From contig JAGWIC010000002.1 of assembly GCA_028866435.1 (NCBI GenBank), positions 1 through 64,000 on the forward strand: DNA of 64,000 nucleotides. Reading direction: 5' to 3'. The stretch comes from Lysobacteraceae bacterium (GTDB lineage: Bacteria; Pseudomonadota; Gammaproteobacteria; Xanthomonadales; Rhodanobacteraceae). Position 1 is the first letter of the stretch. Each line of letters begins with the position of its first letter. Position numbers and translations under genes: made by a program. This document shows, piece after piece, positions 20,753 through 29,864 of this stretch. A model generated the notes under the pieces. That model was not told where the DNA came from, searched no databases, and saw only the letters and a program-made list of their open reading frames with translations.

Positions 20753-21811
20753 ATGACAGCGGCAACGACCACCCGCCTGCTTCCTCCGGAAGACTACCCG
20801 CACTGGGCCGCCGCGGTTGCGGCCTCGCCCGACGGCAGCGTCTATTCACTGCCCGACTACCTCGACTCACTCTGCATCGCCACGGGCGGGAGCTTCCGCG
20901 TGCTTGTCGCCGAGCACGACGGTCGCATCGCAGGTGGCGTCGCCCTGTTCGAGCGCGACAGCCGCTGGGGCACGTTCGTCTCGCCGCGACGGCTGCTTTA
21001 CTACAACGGACTGGTACTGGTGCCCCACACATCGAGCAGCCCGGGGCGCGTCGCCTCCTGGCGGCTGCGGACCCTGGACGCGCTGGAACGCGCGCTGGCG
21101 CAACTGCCGCACGGGCGCCTGCGATTCAAGAACCGCTCGACCTGTACCGACCTGCGGACATTCCAATCGCGCGGCTGGTCGGTGCAACCGACCTATACCT
21201 ACGTGGTGCATATCGACGACTTGCCCACCGCATGGGCACGCGTCGACAAGAACCAGCGCCGCCTGATCGCACGCTGCACCGAGCAAGGCTTGCGCCTTTC
21301 CAATGACGACGACTTCGACGCCTTCCATCGGCTGCACCTGCAGACCCATGAGCGCAAAGGCGCGCCGCTGTACCTGCCGCGGGAAAATTTTCTGCGCTTC
21401 GTCGAGACCCTGCGCGCCAGGAATCTGTGCCGTCTCTACCACGCGCGGCTGCCGAACGGACGGGTGGCGGCCACCCAGCTGGTGCTCACCGGACCTCATC
21501 CCGTCAGTCACACCGTATGCGCCGGCGCCGATGCCGAGTTGTTGAGCCTCGGTGCCGCCTCGTTCCTGCGCTGGAGGGTGCTGGAGGATCTGGCCGCGGC
21601 GGGATACCGCGCCAACGACCTGACCGACGCCGAACTCAACTCCGTCACCACATTCAAGTCTCAGCTCGGCGGGGAGCTGTCGCTGTGCCTGGAAGTATCG
21701 CGGCCCGACCACTGGCGCTTCCGCCTTGGCCAGCTGGCGGCGTCGCTGCCCCATCGGGCCCGCCACGGTGTGCGACGCGCACTGCAACGCTCCGCCGCGG
21801 GTTCGGCGTGA
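20753..21811 (+). CDS. FemAB-like / GNAT-superfamily acyl- or aminoacyl-transferase
   Basis: NQRRLIARCTEQGLRL, RVAATQLVL and a C-terminal NDLTDAELNSVTTFKSQLGGEL motif typical of FemAB/BioF2-like GNAT proteins. Confidence 0.7.
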   Translation: MTAATTTRLLPPEDYPHWAAAVAASPDGSVYSLPDYLDSLCIATGGSFRVLVAEHDGRIAGGVALFERDSRWGTFVSPRRLLYYNGLVLVPHTSSSPGRVASWRLRTLDALERALAQLPHGRLRFKNRSTCTDLRTFQSRGWSVQPTYTYVVHIDDLPTAWARVDKNQRRLIARCTEQGLRLSNDDDFDAFHRLHLQTHERKGAPLYLPRENFLRFVETLRARNLCRLYHARLPNGRVAATQLVLTGPHPVSHTVCAGADAELLSLGAASFLRWRVLEDLAAAGYRANDLTDAELNSVTTFKSQLGGELSLCLEVSRPDHWRFRLGQLAASLPHRARHGVRRALQRSAAGSA

Positions 21812-23523
21812 GCGCGCAGCCGCTATCGGGCGCCCAGCTGATTTGCACTGCACTCCGGCGTGCCGGCATCGAGTGCGTGTTCGGCCTGCCGGGCACGCAG
21901 ACGGTGGCGCTGTACGAGGCGCTGCGCACTTCGTCGTTGCGCAGCATCGTGGCCACCCATGAACTGTCGGCGGCGATGATGGCCAACGGCTATTATCGTT
22001 CGTCCGGGCGGGTTGCCGCGCTGCTGACGATTCCCGGCCCCGGTTTCACCTGGGCACTGACCGGCCTGGCCGAAGCGGCGCTGGATTCGGCCGCGCTGCT
22101 GCACCTCACCACCCAACCGGCGCACGCGCCGGGGCAGCAGTTCCAGCTGCAGGCACTGGATCAGGCCGCCATCGCCGCGGCGCTGACCAAGGCCCAGCAC
22201 CGGATAGACCACGCCGACGAAGTGACCCCGGTGCTGACCATCGCGCACGCCGAGGCCTGCACCGGCGAACCCGGCCCCGTGCTGGTGCAGGTCGCCCGGG
22301 AGGCGTTGCGCGCGTCCGCGCCGCTGTCGGCCGCCATGACGGGCCCACCGGCACCGGCCGAAGCCGAAGTGGCCGCGCTCGACGCGACGGTGGCTGCGCT
22401 GAGCCAGGCCAGTCGCTGCGTACTGCTGCTGGGCCAGGGCTGCGCCGGCGCCGGCGCCGGCGAACCGGCCAGGCGACTGGCCGAAACCCTGTCCGCCGCG
22501 GTCGTCACCACCACCTCGGGACGCGGCGTGGTGGCCGAAGACCACCCCTTGTCGCTGGGCTTCGAGCTGGGCGGCAACGAATGCGCCACGCTGAACGCGC
22601 TGATCGAGGCCAGCGACCTGGTGCTGGCCGTCGGCTGCAAGTTCTCGCACAACGGCAGTCGCGGCTTCGAACTGCGGATAGCGCAGGACAAACTCATCCA
22701 CGTCGACGCCTGTGCCGACGTGCTGGGTGCAAACTACCCCGCGCGACACCTGATCCGCGCCGACGCCCCCACCTTCCTTGCCTCCCTGCTGCAGCGACTT
22801 GGCCCAGTCCCCCGCCCCGGCGGCTTCGGCGAGGGGGAAATCGCGCAATGGCGCGCACGCTGCCGCGCCGAGAGCCTGCACCACCGGGTCGAACCTCGCA
22901 TCCACGGCGTACCCTCGGGGCGGCCGCAGGCGTTCTTCGATGCGCTGCGCCACACCTTGCCCCGCGACGCCTGCCTGGTCACGGATTCGGGCCAGCACCA
23001 GGGGCTGGCACGGCGACACTTCCGCGTACTCTGCCCGCGTGGCTTGATCGTGCCGACCAATTTACAGTCGATGGGTTTCGGTATCAGTGCCGCGATCGGC
23101 GCCCGCCTCGCCAACCCGGATCGCCCGGTGGTGGCGCTGATCGGCGATGGCGGACTGGCCATGTCCGGGCTGGAGCTGCTGACGGCGGTGCGCGAGCGCC
23201 TGCGGTTGACCGTGATCGTGTTCGTCGACGGCGCCTACGGGTTGATCCGCATGCAGCAATTGGCCACCTCGGGGCATGTGTACGACACCAGGTTCAACGG
23301 CCCGGATCTTGCCGCCTTTGCGGCATCCATCGGCGCAACCCACATGCGTCTCGACGGCGCGCCGGAGACAACCCTGGCCACGGCAATCGCAGCACCGGGC
23401 GTGACCCTGGTCGAGGTGCGCGTCGGCGACACCCTGCCGATGCACTGGTTGCGTACCCGGAGCGTCGCACGCGGCGTGCTGGGATCGCGGCTGTTCGCCT
23501 GGCTGCGCCGTCAACGCGGTTGA
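21808..23523 (+). CDS. Thiamine-diphosphate-dependent enzyme (acetolactate synthase / decarboxylase-like)
   Basis: GIECVFGLPGTQTVALYEAL...ATHELSAAMMANGYYRSSGRVAALLTIPGPGFTWAL (TPP_enzyme_N) and GDGGLAMSGLELLTAVRERLRLTVIVFVDGAYGLI (TPP_enzyme_C). GTG start overlaps the upstream stop (GTGA). Confidence 0.85.
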   Translation: MSAQPLSGAQLICTALRRAGIECVFGLPGTQTVALYEALRTSSLRSIVATHELSAAMMANGYYRSSGRVAALLTIPGPGFTWALTGLAEAALDSAALLHLTTQPAHAPGQQFQLQALDQAAIAAALTKAQHRIDHADEVTPVLTIAHAEACTGEPGPVLVQVAREALRASAPLSAAMTGPPAPAEAEVAALDATVAALSQASRCVLLLGQGCAGAGAGEPARRLAETLSAAVVTTTSGRGVVAEDHPLSLGFELGGNECATLNALIEASDLVLAVGCKFSHNGSRGFELRIAQDKLIHVDACADVLGANYPARHLIRADAPTFLASLLQRLGPVPRPGGFGEGEIAQWRARCRAESLHHRVEPRIHGVPSGRPQAFFDALRHTLPRDACLVTDSGQHQGLARRHFRVLCPRGLIVPTNLQSMGFGISAAIGARLANPDRPVVALIGDGGLAMSGLELLTAVRERLRLTVIVFVDGAYGLIRMQQLATSGHVYDTRFNGPDLAAFAASIGATHMRLDGAPETTLATAIAAPGVTLVEVRVGDTLPMHWLRTRSVARGVLGSRLFAWLRRQRG

Positions 23524-23618
23524 CGCCGACAGCGGCCGCCATTGGCCTCCACCAGTGCTAGCATGACCCGACGTGCGCGGCATCGACGATGTACACGTCT
23601 GCCTTGGGGGGGAGTGCT

Positions 23619-24815
23619 ATGAGGACACAGGCGCAGCAGCGAACGCCGGCGATCGTGGTGGGTCGTGGCGCAACGGCACTGGGCATCCTGCGCTGTCTGG
23701 TGCTGGCAGGCATCCCCGCCTATGTGGCCTGCCCGCCGGGCGATCAGGTGAGCCGTTCACGCTGGTTCCGGCCAACCCCCGGTGCCGTGCCCTGGGACGG
23801 CAGCCTGGGACCGCGGGGCTGGGACGCGCTGCGCGACATGCCGCTGCCCGAGGCGGTGCTGATCGCCGGCGCCGACGATGCCGCGCTGTGGCTGGCGGAT
23901 CTGCCCGGCCATGACGTGGGCCGGCGCTTTCGCAGCAGCACCTGCTCTCGCCAGACCCAGGAAATCCTGCAGGACAAGTCGCGCTTCGCCGCCTTGCTGC
24001 GCGAGCTGGATATTCCTCATCCGCCCACCTTCAGCATCGAGTCGATCGCCGACATCGAGGCGATTCCCTTCGACCGGCTCGACCGGATTTTCATCAAACC
24101 GGTCAACTCGCAGAAGTTCAGCGACGTGCTGGGCGTCAAGGGCGTCTGGGTCAACGGCAGGGAGGAGTTGCTTGCGCAGTGGCAACGTCTGCACGCGCAA
24201 GGCTTCCAGCTGATGGCGCAGGAGTACGTTCCCGGCTCGGCGGCCGACCACTACTTCGTCGACGGATTCCGCGATGCCGGCGGCAAGCTGACCGGGTTGT
24301 TCGCGCGGCGGCGCTGGCGCATCCACCCCGCCGACTTCGGCAACAGTTCCTATTGCGAGAGCATCCCGCTGGCCGACGTGCGCGCACCGGTGGAAAACCT
24401 GGCCAGGCTGCTCGAAAAGGTCGATTACCGGGGCATCTTCAGTGCCGAGTTCAAGCGCGACCGCCGCGATGGCCAGTTCCGCATCCTCGAAGTGAACACG
24501 CGCGCCTGGACCTATGTCGAGTTCGCCGCGCGCTGCGGGGTCAATGTCTGCGAGATGGCATGGCAGGATGCGCTTGGACTGCCGGTGACGGTCGCGCCGG
24601 CAAACTATCCCGTCGGTGCCGGTTGCGCGGACCTGTATCGGGACATCCATTCGGTGCGGTCGCAGGACGCGGCGGCCCGCGGCCCGCTATCGAAGATCCT
24701 GCTGCAGTGGGCACGCGCCCACCTGCACTCCTTTCGCCTCGATGATCCCATCCCCGGGCTGTCATACGCATGGCAGGTGATGACCCCGCGGCTGAGGCGA
24801 GGCTCGGGCAACTAG
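23619..24815 (+). CDS. ATP-grasp domain carboxylate-amine ligase-like protein
   Basis: MRTQAQQRTPAIVVGRGATALGILRCLVLAGIPAYVACP...ILQDKSRFAALLRELDIPHPPTF...IFIKPVNSQKFSDVLGVKGVWV...GIFSAEFKRDRRDGQFRILEVNTRAW; RBS ggggggag. Confidence 0.8.
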   Translation: MRTQAQQRTPAIVVGRGATALGILRCLVLAGIPAYVACPPGDQVSRSRWFRPTPGAVPWDGSLGPRGWDALRDMPLPEAVLIAGADDAALWLADLPGHDVGRRFRSSTCSRQTQEILQDKSRFAALLRELDIPHPPTFSIESIADIEAIPFDRLDRIFIKPVNSQKFSDVLGVKGVWVNGREELLAQWQRLHAQGFQLMAQEYVPGSAADHYFVDGFRDAGGKLTGLFARRRWRIHPADFGNSSYCESIPLADVRAPVENLARLLEKVDYRGIFSAEFKRDRRDGQFRILEVNTRAWTYVEFAARCGVNVCEMAWQDALGLPVTVAPANYPVGAGCADLYRDIHSVRSQDAAARGPLSKILLQWARAHLHSFRLDDPIPGLSYAWQVMTPRLRRGSGN

Positions 24816-25084
24816 CCCCGGCAGCCGTTTCAGCCGACCCGGGAAGCGGGGTCGGGCGGCCCACGGGCGCCGCCGAACGCCTGCATCCGCCGCAGCCAAA
24901 CCGACCCATGCCGTATCGACGACTGCCGGCAACGGCCCGCGGCGGCGCGTGTCTGGCGCGGATCGCTTGCGGTTTGCATGGCATTCGCGCCCGGCGAGGA
25001 AAATCGGTGTCGACGGTTATTTATATCGCTCCATCGCGACGCAAAGATATATAATCGCCGCCAACGCTATCAGGACCCCAGGCA

Positions 25085-25909
25085 ATGTCGGCCATCAGCT
25101 TCGAATTCTTTCCGCCCAAGACGGACGAACAGCGCGCGCAGTTGGACCGCGCCGCGGGGGCGCTGAAGGCCTACCAGCCGGACTATGCCTCGGTCACTTT
25201 CGGCGCCGGCGGCTCCACCCTCAGCTACACCAGTGAGGCCGTCGCCCGCCTGCATCGTCAGCACGGCTTCAACGTGGCGCCGCACCTGTCCTGCATGGGC
25301 GGCACCCGCGCCGAGATCGCCGAATTGCTCGATGGCTATCGTGCCGCCGGCTACCGCCGCCTGGTGGCGCTGCGCGGCGACATGCCCTCGGGCATGGCCA
25401 CGGCCGGCGACTTTCGCTATGCCGCCGAACTGGTGGATTTCATCCGCAGCCACAGCGGCGACCACTTCCACATCGAAGTGGCGGCCTACCCGGAAACCCA
25501 CCCGCAGGCGGAGGACGCGCTGCGCGACCTGCATCACTTCAAGGCCAAGGTCGACGCCGGCGCGAACGGCGCCATCACCCAGTATTTCTTCAACCCGGAC
25601 GCCTATTTTCGCTTCGTCGACGATGTCCGCAAGCTCGGCGTGAGCGTGCCGATCGTGCCCGGCATCATGCCGATCTCGAACTACAGCCAGCTGAAGCGTT
25701 TCTCCGACATGTGCGGCGCGGAGATCCCGCGCTGGATCGCCAAGCGCATGCACGCGCACGGCGACGATGCCGACGCCGTGCGCGCGCTGGGTGCCGAAGT
25801 GGTGGCGCAAATGTGCCGGCGCCTGCTCGACGGCGGCGCTCCGGGCCTGCACTTCTACACGCTCAACCGGGCCAGAGCAACGCAACTGGTACTGCAGCAA
25901 CTTCGCTGA
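25085..25909 (+). CDS. metF: Methylenetetrahydrofolate reductase
   Basis: MSAISFEFFPPKTDEQRAQLDRAAGALKAYQPDYASVTFGAGGS...LVALRGDMPSG...GANGAITQYFFNPDAYFRF...VPGIMPISNY. Confidence 0.96.
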   Translation: MSAISFEFFPPKTDEQRAQLDRAAGALKAYQPDYASVTFGAGGSTLSYTSEAVARLHRQHGFNVAPHLSCMGGTRAEIAELLDGYRAAGYRRLVALRGDMPSGMATAGDFRYAAELVDFIRSHSGDHFHIEVAAYPETHPQAEDALRDLHHFKAKVDAGANGAITQYFFNPDAYFRFVDDVRKLGVSVPIVPGIMPISNYSQLKRFSDMCGAEIPRWIAKRMHAHGDDADAVRALGAEVVAQMCRRLLDGGAPGLHFYTLNRARATQLVLQQLR

Positions 25910-25934
25910 GACCGACCCCGGCTATGCTGCGGCC

Positions 25935-26549
25935 ATGTGCCCACAGTCTGCCCGGTTCCGGCTGATCTCCTGTTGCCTGATGCTGTCCGGCCTGGCCGTC
26001 CTGCCCGGCCGGGCCATGGCCCAGACGACCATCAACCGCTGCATCGGCGCCAACGGCGGCATCGTGTTTTCGGACCAGCCCTGCGCCGCGCCGCCGGCCA
26101 GCAAGGCCGGCGACGGCACGCCGGCAACGGCGGATTCCGCTCCCGGCAGCACGGCGCCGATGCTGTGCGCCGCCGACGTCGTGCAGTTGCGTCGACGCAT
26201 CAGCGCGGCCTTCGCCCGCCACGACGCCAACCGGCTGGCCGGCCTGATGCTCTGGGACGGTGACAGCGAAGGCTCGGCCATCGCCGACATGCGCTCGCTG
26301 GACGAGCTGGTGAAGGGTTCGTTGCTCGATATCCGCGCGCCCGGCGCCCCAGCCACTGGCCGCGACCCGGCTCCCGCGCAGTCGCTGGGTGGCATCGCAC
26401 TGGATCCCTTCGGCACCGGCGCCGGCACCGTGCCGGCCACGGGCGGCAACCAGCTGGTGCTGCAAACCACCGGCGCCGGCGGTCCGCAGGAGCGGCCATT
26501 CGACCTCGTCCGCCGCGCCGGCTGCCTCTGGCTGCGCAGCGCGGATTGA
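25935..26549 (+). CDS. Secreted hypothetical protein (DUF4124-like N-terminus)
   Basis: Signal peptide followed by TTINRCIGANGGIVFSDQPC, the typical 'YRC.d.nG.v.fsd.pC' pattern. Confidence 0.65.
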   Translation: MCPQSARFRLISCCLMLSGLAVLPGRAMAQTTINRCIGANGGIVFSDQPCAAPPASKAGDGTPATADSAPGSTAPMLCAADVVQLRRRISAAFARHDANRLAGLMLWDGDSEGSAIADMRSLDELVKGSLLDIRAPGAPATGRDPAPAQSLGGIALDPFGTGAGTVPATGGNQLVLQTTGAGGPQERPFDLVRRAGCLWLRSAD

Positions 26550-26591
26550 GCCGCAGCGGTTATCATGGCTACCCCCTTCAGGAGCATCGAC

Positions 26592-27509
26592 ATGGCCCAG
26601 CAATACCCCGATTGGATCTGGCAGAACGGCGACATCAAGCCCTGGGCCGAAGCCACCACGCATGTGATGTCGCACGCGCTGCACTATGGCTCGTCGGTGT
26701 TCGAGGGCATCCGCAGCTATGCCACGCCCGATGGCGCGGCGATCTTCCGCCTCACCGACCATCTCAACCGGCTTTACCAGTCGGCCAAGATCTACGACAT
26801 GGCGCTGCCGTATTCCGCCGAGGAACTGGCCGCCGCCTGCCGCGCGGTGATCAAGAAGAACGGGCTTGGCGCCGCCTATCTGCGTCCGGTCGCCTATCGT
26901 GGCCTTGGCGGCTTCGGGCTGTCGGCCGAAACCCCGATCGACGTGGCGGTGGCGGCGTGGCCGATGGGTCCCTACCTCGGGCCGGAAGCGCTGAAAAATG
27001 GCATCGAGGCCTGCGTGTCCAGCTGGCAGCGCTTCGCGCCGAACACCATTCCGGCCGGCGCCAAGGCTGGCGGCAACTACCTCTCCGGCCAGCTGATCGC
27101 CCGCGAGGCACGTCGACTGGGCTTCGGCGAGGGCATAGCGCTGGCATCGACCGGCCTGCTCAGCGAAGGCGCGGGCGAAAACCTGTTCCTGGTATTCGAC
27201 GGCGTGCTGCACACCACGCCGGCCAGCGCGTCGATCCTCGCCGGCATCACCCGCGACACGCTCAAGACCCTGGCCCGTGAAGACGGCATCGAGGTGGTCG
27301 AACGCGATATTCCGCGCGAATACCTGTATCTGGCCGACGAGCTGCTGATGTGCGGCACGGCGGCGGAAATCACGCCGATCCGCTCGGTCGACGGCAAGCC
27401 CGTGGGCGCGGGCAAGGCCGGCCGCGTGACCCTGCGCCTGCAGGAATTGTTCTTCGGCCTGTTCGACGGCCGCACCAACGACAAGTGGGGCTGGCTGGAA
27501 GCCGTCTGA
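26592..27509 (+). CDS. ilvE: Branched-chain amino acid aminotransferase
   Basis: DWIWQNGDIKPWAEATTHVMSHALHYGSSVFEGIRSY...FLVFDGVLHTTPASASILAGITRDT...ADELLMCGTAAEITPIRSVDG. Confidence 0.95.
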   Translation: MAQQYPDWIWQNGDIKPWAEATTHVMSHALHYGSSVFEGIRSYATPDGAAIFRLTDHLNRLYQSAKIYDMALPYSAEELAAACRAVIKKNGLGAAYLRPVAYRGLGGFGLSAETPIDVAVAAWPMGPYLGPEALKNGIEACVSSWQRFAPNTIPAGAKAGGNYLSGQLIAREARRLGFGEGIALASTGLLSEGAGENLFLVFDGVLHTTPASASILAGITRDTLKTLAREDGIEVVERDIPREYLYLADELLMCGTAAEITPIRSVDGKPVGAGKAGRVTLRLQELFFGLFDGRTNDKWGWLEAV

Positions 27510-27520
27510 TTCATCCGCTC

Positions 27521-27599
27521 CAGTGGGAGCCCGCTCGCGGGCGATGCGCTTGCTTTTGAGGCACAACGAACCGCATCGCCCGCGAGTGGGCTCCTGCAA
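27521..27599. repeat. REP-like palindromic element between convergent ilvE and the sensor kinase
   Basis: GTGGGAGCCCGCTCGCGGGCGATGCG...CGCATCGCCCGCGAGTGGGCTCCTGC: about 23-bp stem with few mismatches, resembling REP units common in Pseudomonas/Xanthomonadales. Confidence 0.75.
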
Positions 27600-27607
27600 C
27601 GCCGCTT

Positions 27608-28885
27608 TCAGCTGAACACGATACTGGCCACGGCGCCATTGCCGTCGGTGCGCGGACGCATCGAGACGTCCCAGCCATAGAGTTCGCACAGGCGGCGCAC
27701 GATGGCCAGGCCCAGCCCGGCACCGCTGCCGCCGGCGCCCTCGCCGCGCACCCCGCGCTGGAACAGCCGCTCGGCGTCTTCCGGCTTGATGCCGGGGCCG
27801 GTATCGATGACTTCGACGCCACCGCCACCCACCTCGACCCGCACGCTGCCTTCCAGGGTGTACTTGATCGCGTTGCCGATCAGGTTGGTCAGCGCCACCG
27901 CCAGCACCGACGCCGGCGCGTTGACGTTGACCGGCTCTTTCACCGCCAACTCGATCGTCAGCGGCTTGCCGCGCATCTGCGGCCGCTGGCTCTCGATGAC
28001 GTCGGCGGCCACCTTGCCCACCTCGGTGGTCTCGCCGCGCGTCGGCCCACGGCGTTCGGCGCGCGACAGCAGCAGCAACGCCTCGATCAGCTCGGTCGCC
28101 TGGCGCGAGGCACGCTCGATCCGCTTCAACCGCTCGCGGAGCTTTTCGGTGAGATCCGGCGAGCCCTGCAGCAGCTCGGTGGTGCTGGCGATCACCGCCA
28201 ACGGCGTGCGCAGCTCGTGGCTGACGTCGGAATTGAACTCGCGATCGCGCTCGACCATGGACGTCAGCCGATTGGAATATTCATCCAGCGCCACCGCCAG
28301 TTCGCCGACTTCGTCGTCGGCAAAATGCGGCGCCAGCGGCTCGGCCTTGCCGGCCTTGCGGAAATCGCGCAGGCGATTGGCCAGGTCACTGACGGGCTTG
28401 AGCACCTTGCGCGACAGCCACAAACCGATGGCCAGCGACAGCAGGCTGAACAGCAGTACCGCGCCGACCAGCGACAGGATCAGCTGCTGCTTGCCCAGAT
28501 CCTCGCGACTGATGTCGTAGCGGGTGAAGCCGATGATGCCATCCTTGCGCTGCACGGCAAGTTTGTAATGCCGCTTGCGTCCCTGACTGTCGAGTTCGTA
28601 GATGTCATGCACGCCGGTCCTGAGGTTCTGCCAGGCCAGCGGCATCTTGTAGAGCGTGCGATCGCTCTTGAACCATGCCTCGATCAGCTCCGACACCGGG
28701 GGCTGTTTGGCAATGATCTTGTCGACTGCCTGATCAACATCGTTCTGCAGGCTTTGATTGATCAGCTGGTTCTCCACCTTGGCGCGCACGTAAAGCGAGG
28801 CCACGGCAAACAACGCGCTGAGGCCGAAGCCAAACAGCGCGAAGGAGACGATCAATCGGAAGCGAAGCTTACGCCTGGACTGCAT
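27608..28885 (-). CDS. Sensor histidine kinase
   Basis: H-box FNSDVSHELRTPLAVI, N-box LIGNAIKYT, G-boxes DTGPGIKPEDAERLF and GAGLGLAIVRRL; TM and HAMP-like region at the N-terminus. Confidence 0.92.
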   Translation of the reverse strand: MQSRRKLRFRLIVSFALFGFGLSALFAVASLYVRAKVENQLINQSLQNDVDQAVDKIIAKQPPVSELIEAWFKSDRTLYKMPLAWQNLRTGVHDIYELDSQGRKRHYKLAVQRKDGIIGFTRYDISREDLGKQQLILSLVGAVLLFSLLSLAIGLWLSRKVLKPVSDLANRLRDFRKAGKAEPLAPHFADDEVGELAVALDEYSNRLTSMVERDREFNSDVSHELRTPLAVIASTTELLQGSPDLTEKLRERLKRIERASRQATELIEALLLLSRAERRGPTRGETTEVGKVAADVIESQRPQMRGKPLTIELAVKEPVNVNAPASVLAVALTNLIGNAIKYTLEGSVRVEVGGGGVEVIDTGPGIKPEDAERLFQRGVRGEGAGGSGAGLGLAIVRRLCELYGWDVSMRPRTDGNGAVASIVFS

Positions 28886-29555
28886 CCGGCTCGACCATCC
28901 GATAGCCAATGCCGTGCCGTGTATGGATCAGCGGCTTCTCGAACGGCTTGTCGATCGCCGCGCGCAGGCCGTGGATATGCACGCGCAACGAATCGCTGTC
29001 GGGCAGTTCCTCACCCCACACGCGCTGTTCCAGGTCCTGCCGGGTCACCACCGACGGGCTGGCCTCCATCAGCGCCTGCAGCAGCTTCAGGCCGATTGGG
29101 TTGAGCTGGATCGACTTGCCCTCGCGGTTGACCGTCAGCGTGTCGAGGTTGAAGGTGAGGTCGGCCACCTTGAGCACCCGGCTCTGCGGACCCTTGCCGC
29201 GACGGGCCAGCACTTCCAGCCGCGCCGCCAGCTCCTGCAGCGCGAACGGCTTGGTCATGTAGTCGTCGGCCCCCGACTCGAAGCCGGTGAGCTTCTGCTC
29301 TAGCGCATCGCGCGCGGTCAGCATCAGGATCGGGGTCTGCTTGTGCGCCTCGTGGCGCAGTTTGCGCGCCACCTCCAGACCGTCCATGCCCGGCAGGGTC
29401 AGGTCCAGCACGATCACGTCGAAATCATGCACCACGGCCAGGTGCAGGCCGGTCACGCCGTCGCCCGCAAAGTCGACCACGTGGCCGCGGTCCTCCAGGT
29501 AATCGCCGATATTGGTCGCGATATCGCTGTTGTCTTCAATCACCAGTACACGCAT
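28869..29555 (-). CDS. OmpR/PhoB-family response regulator
   Basis: MRVLVIEDNSDIATNIGDYLEDRGHVVDFAGDGVTGLHLA...DVIVLDLTLPGMDGLEV...winged-helix C-terminus. Confidence 0.93.
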   Translation of the reverse strand: MRVLVIEDNSDIATNIGDYLEDRGHVVDFAGDGVTGLHLAVVHDFDVIVLDLTLPGMDGLEVARKLRHEAHKQTPILMLTARDALEQKLTGFESGADDYMTKPFALQELAARLEVLARRGKGPQSRVLKVADLTFNLDTLTVNREGKSIQLNPIGLKLLQALMEASPSVVTRQDLEQRVWGEELPDSDSLRVHIHGLRAAIDKPFEKPLIHTRHGIGYRMVEPDAVQA

Positions 29556-29864
29556 GTCCACTCCTGCACCACCGGCGCACAGGCCGACTGGGGTTGCCAG
29601 CTTAACAAGCTTGCGCAAACGAAGCGCGCCGCTTGCCCGACAAATCTGCACGGCACCGCCAAGAAAAAGGCCCAGATGCACGACTCGCCGTCGCCACACC
29701 TGGGCCCAAGCTACCGCCCCGACACCACTATCCGCCGTCACCGGATTCGCATGACGCAAATAAACAGTCCCGTCGTTATAGAGGGTCGCGGGTTACGATG
29801 CAGTTAACCCGCCCGTCTCAGGGCATCTGATCTGCCATGCCGCGCGCACCCACCGTCATGACAG

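Noticed and set aside
24834-24855. Hairpin CCGACCC/GGGTCGG after the ATP-grasp gene as an intrinsic terminator
   Set aside because: Stem is plausible but there is no U-tract, so it was not listed as a feature.
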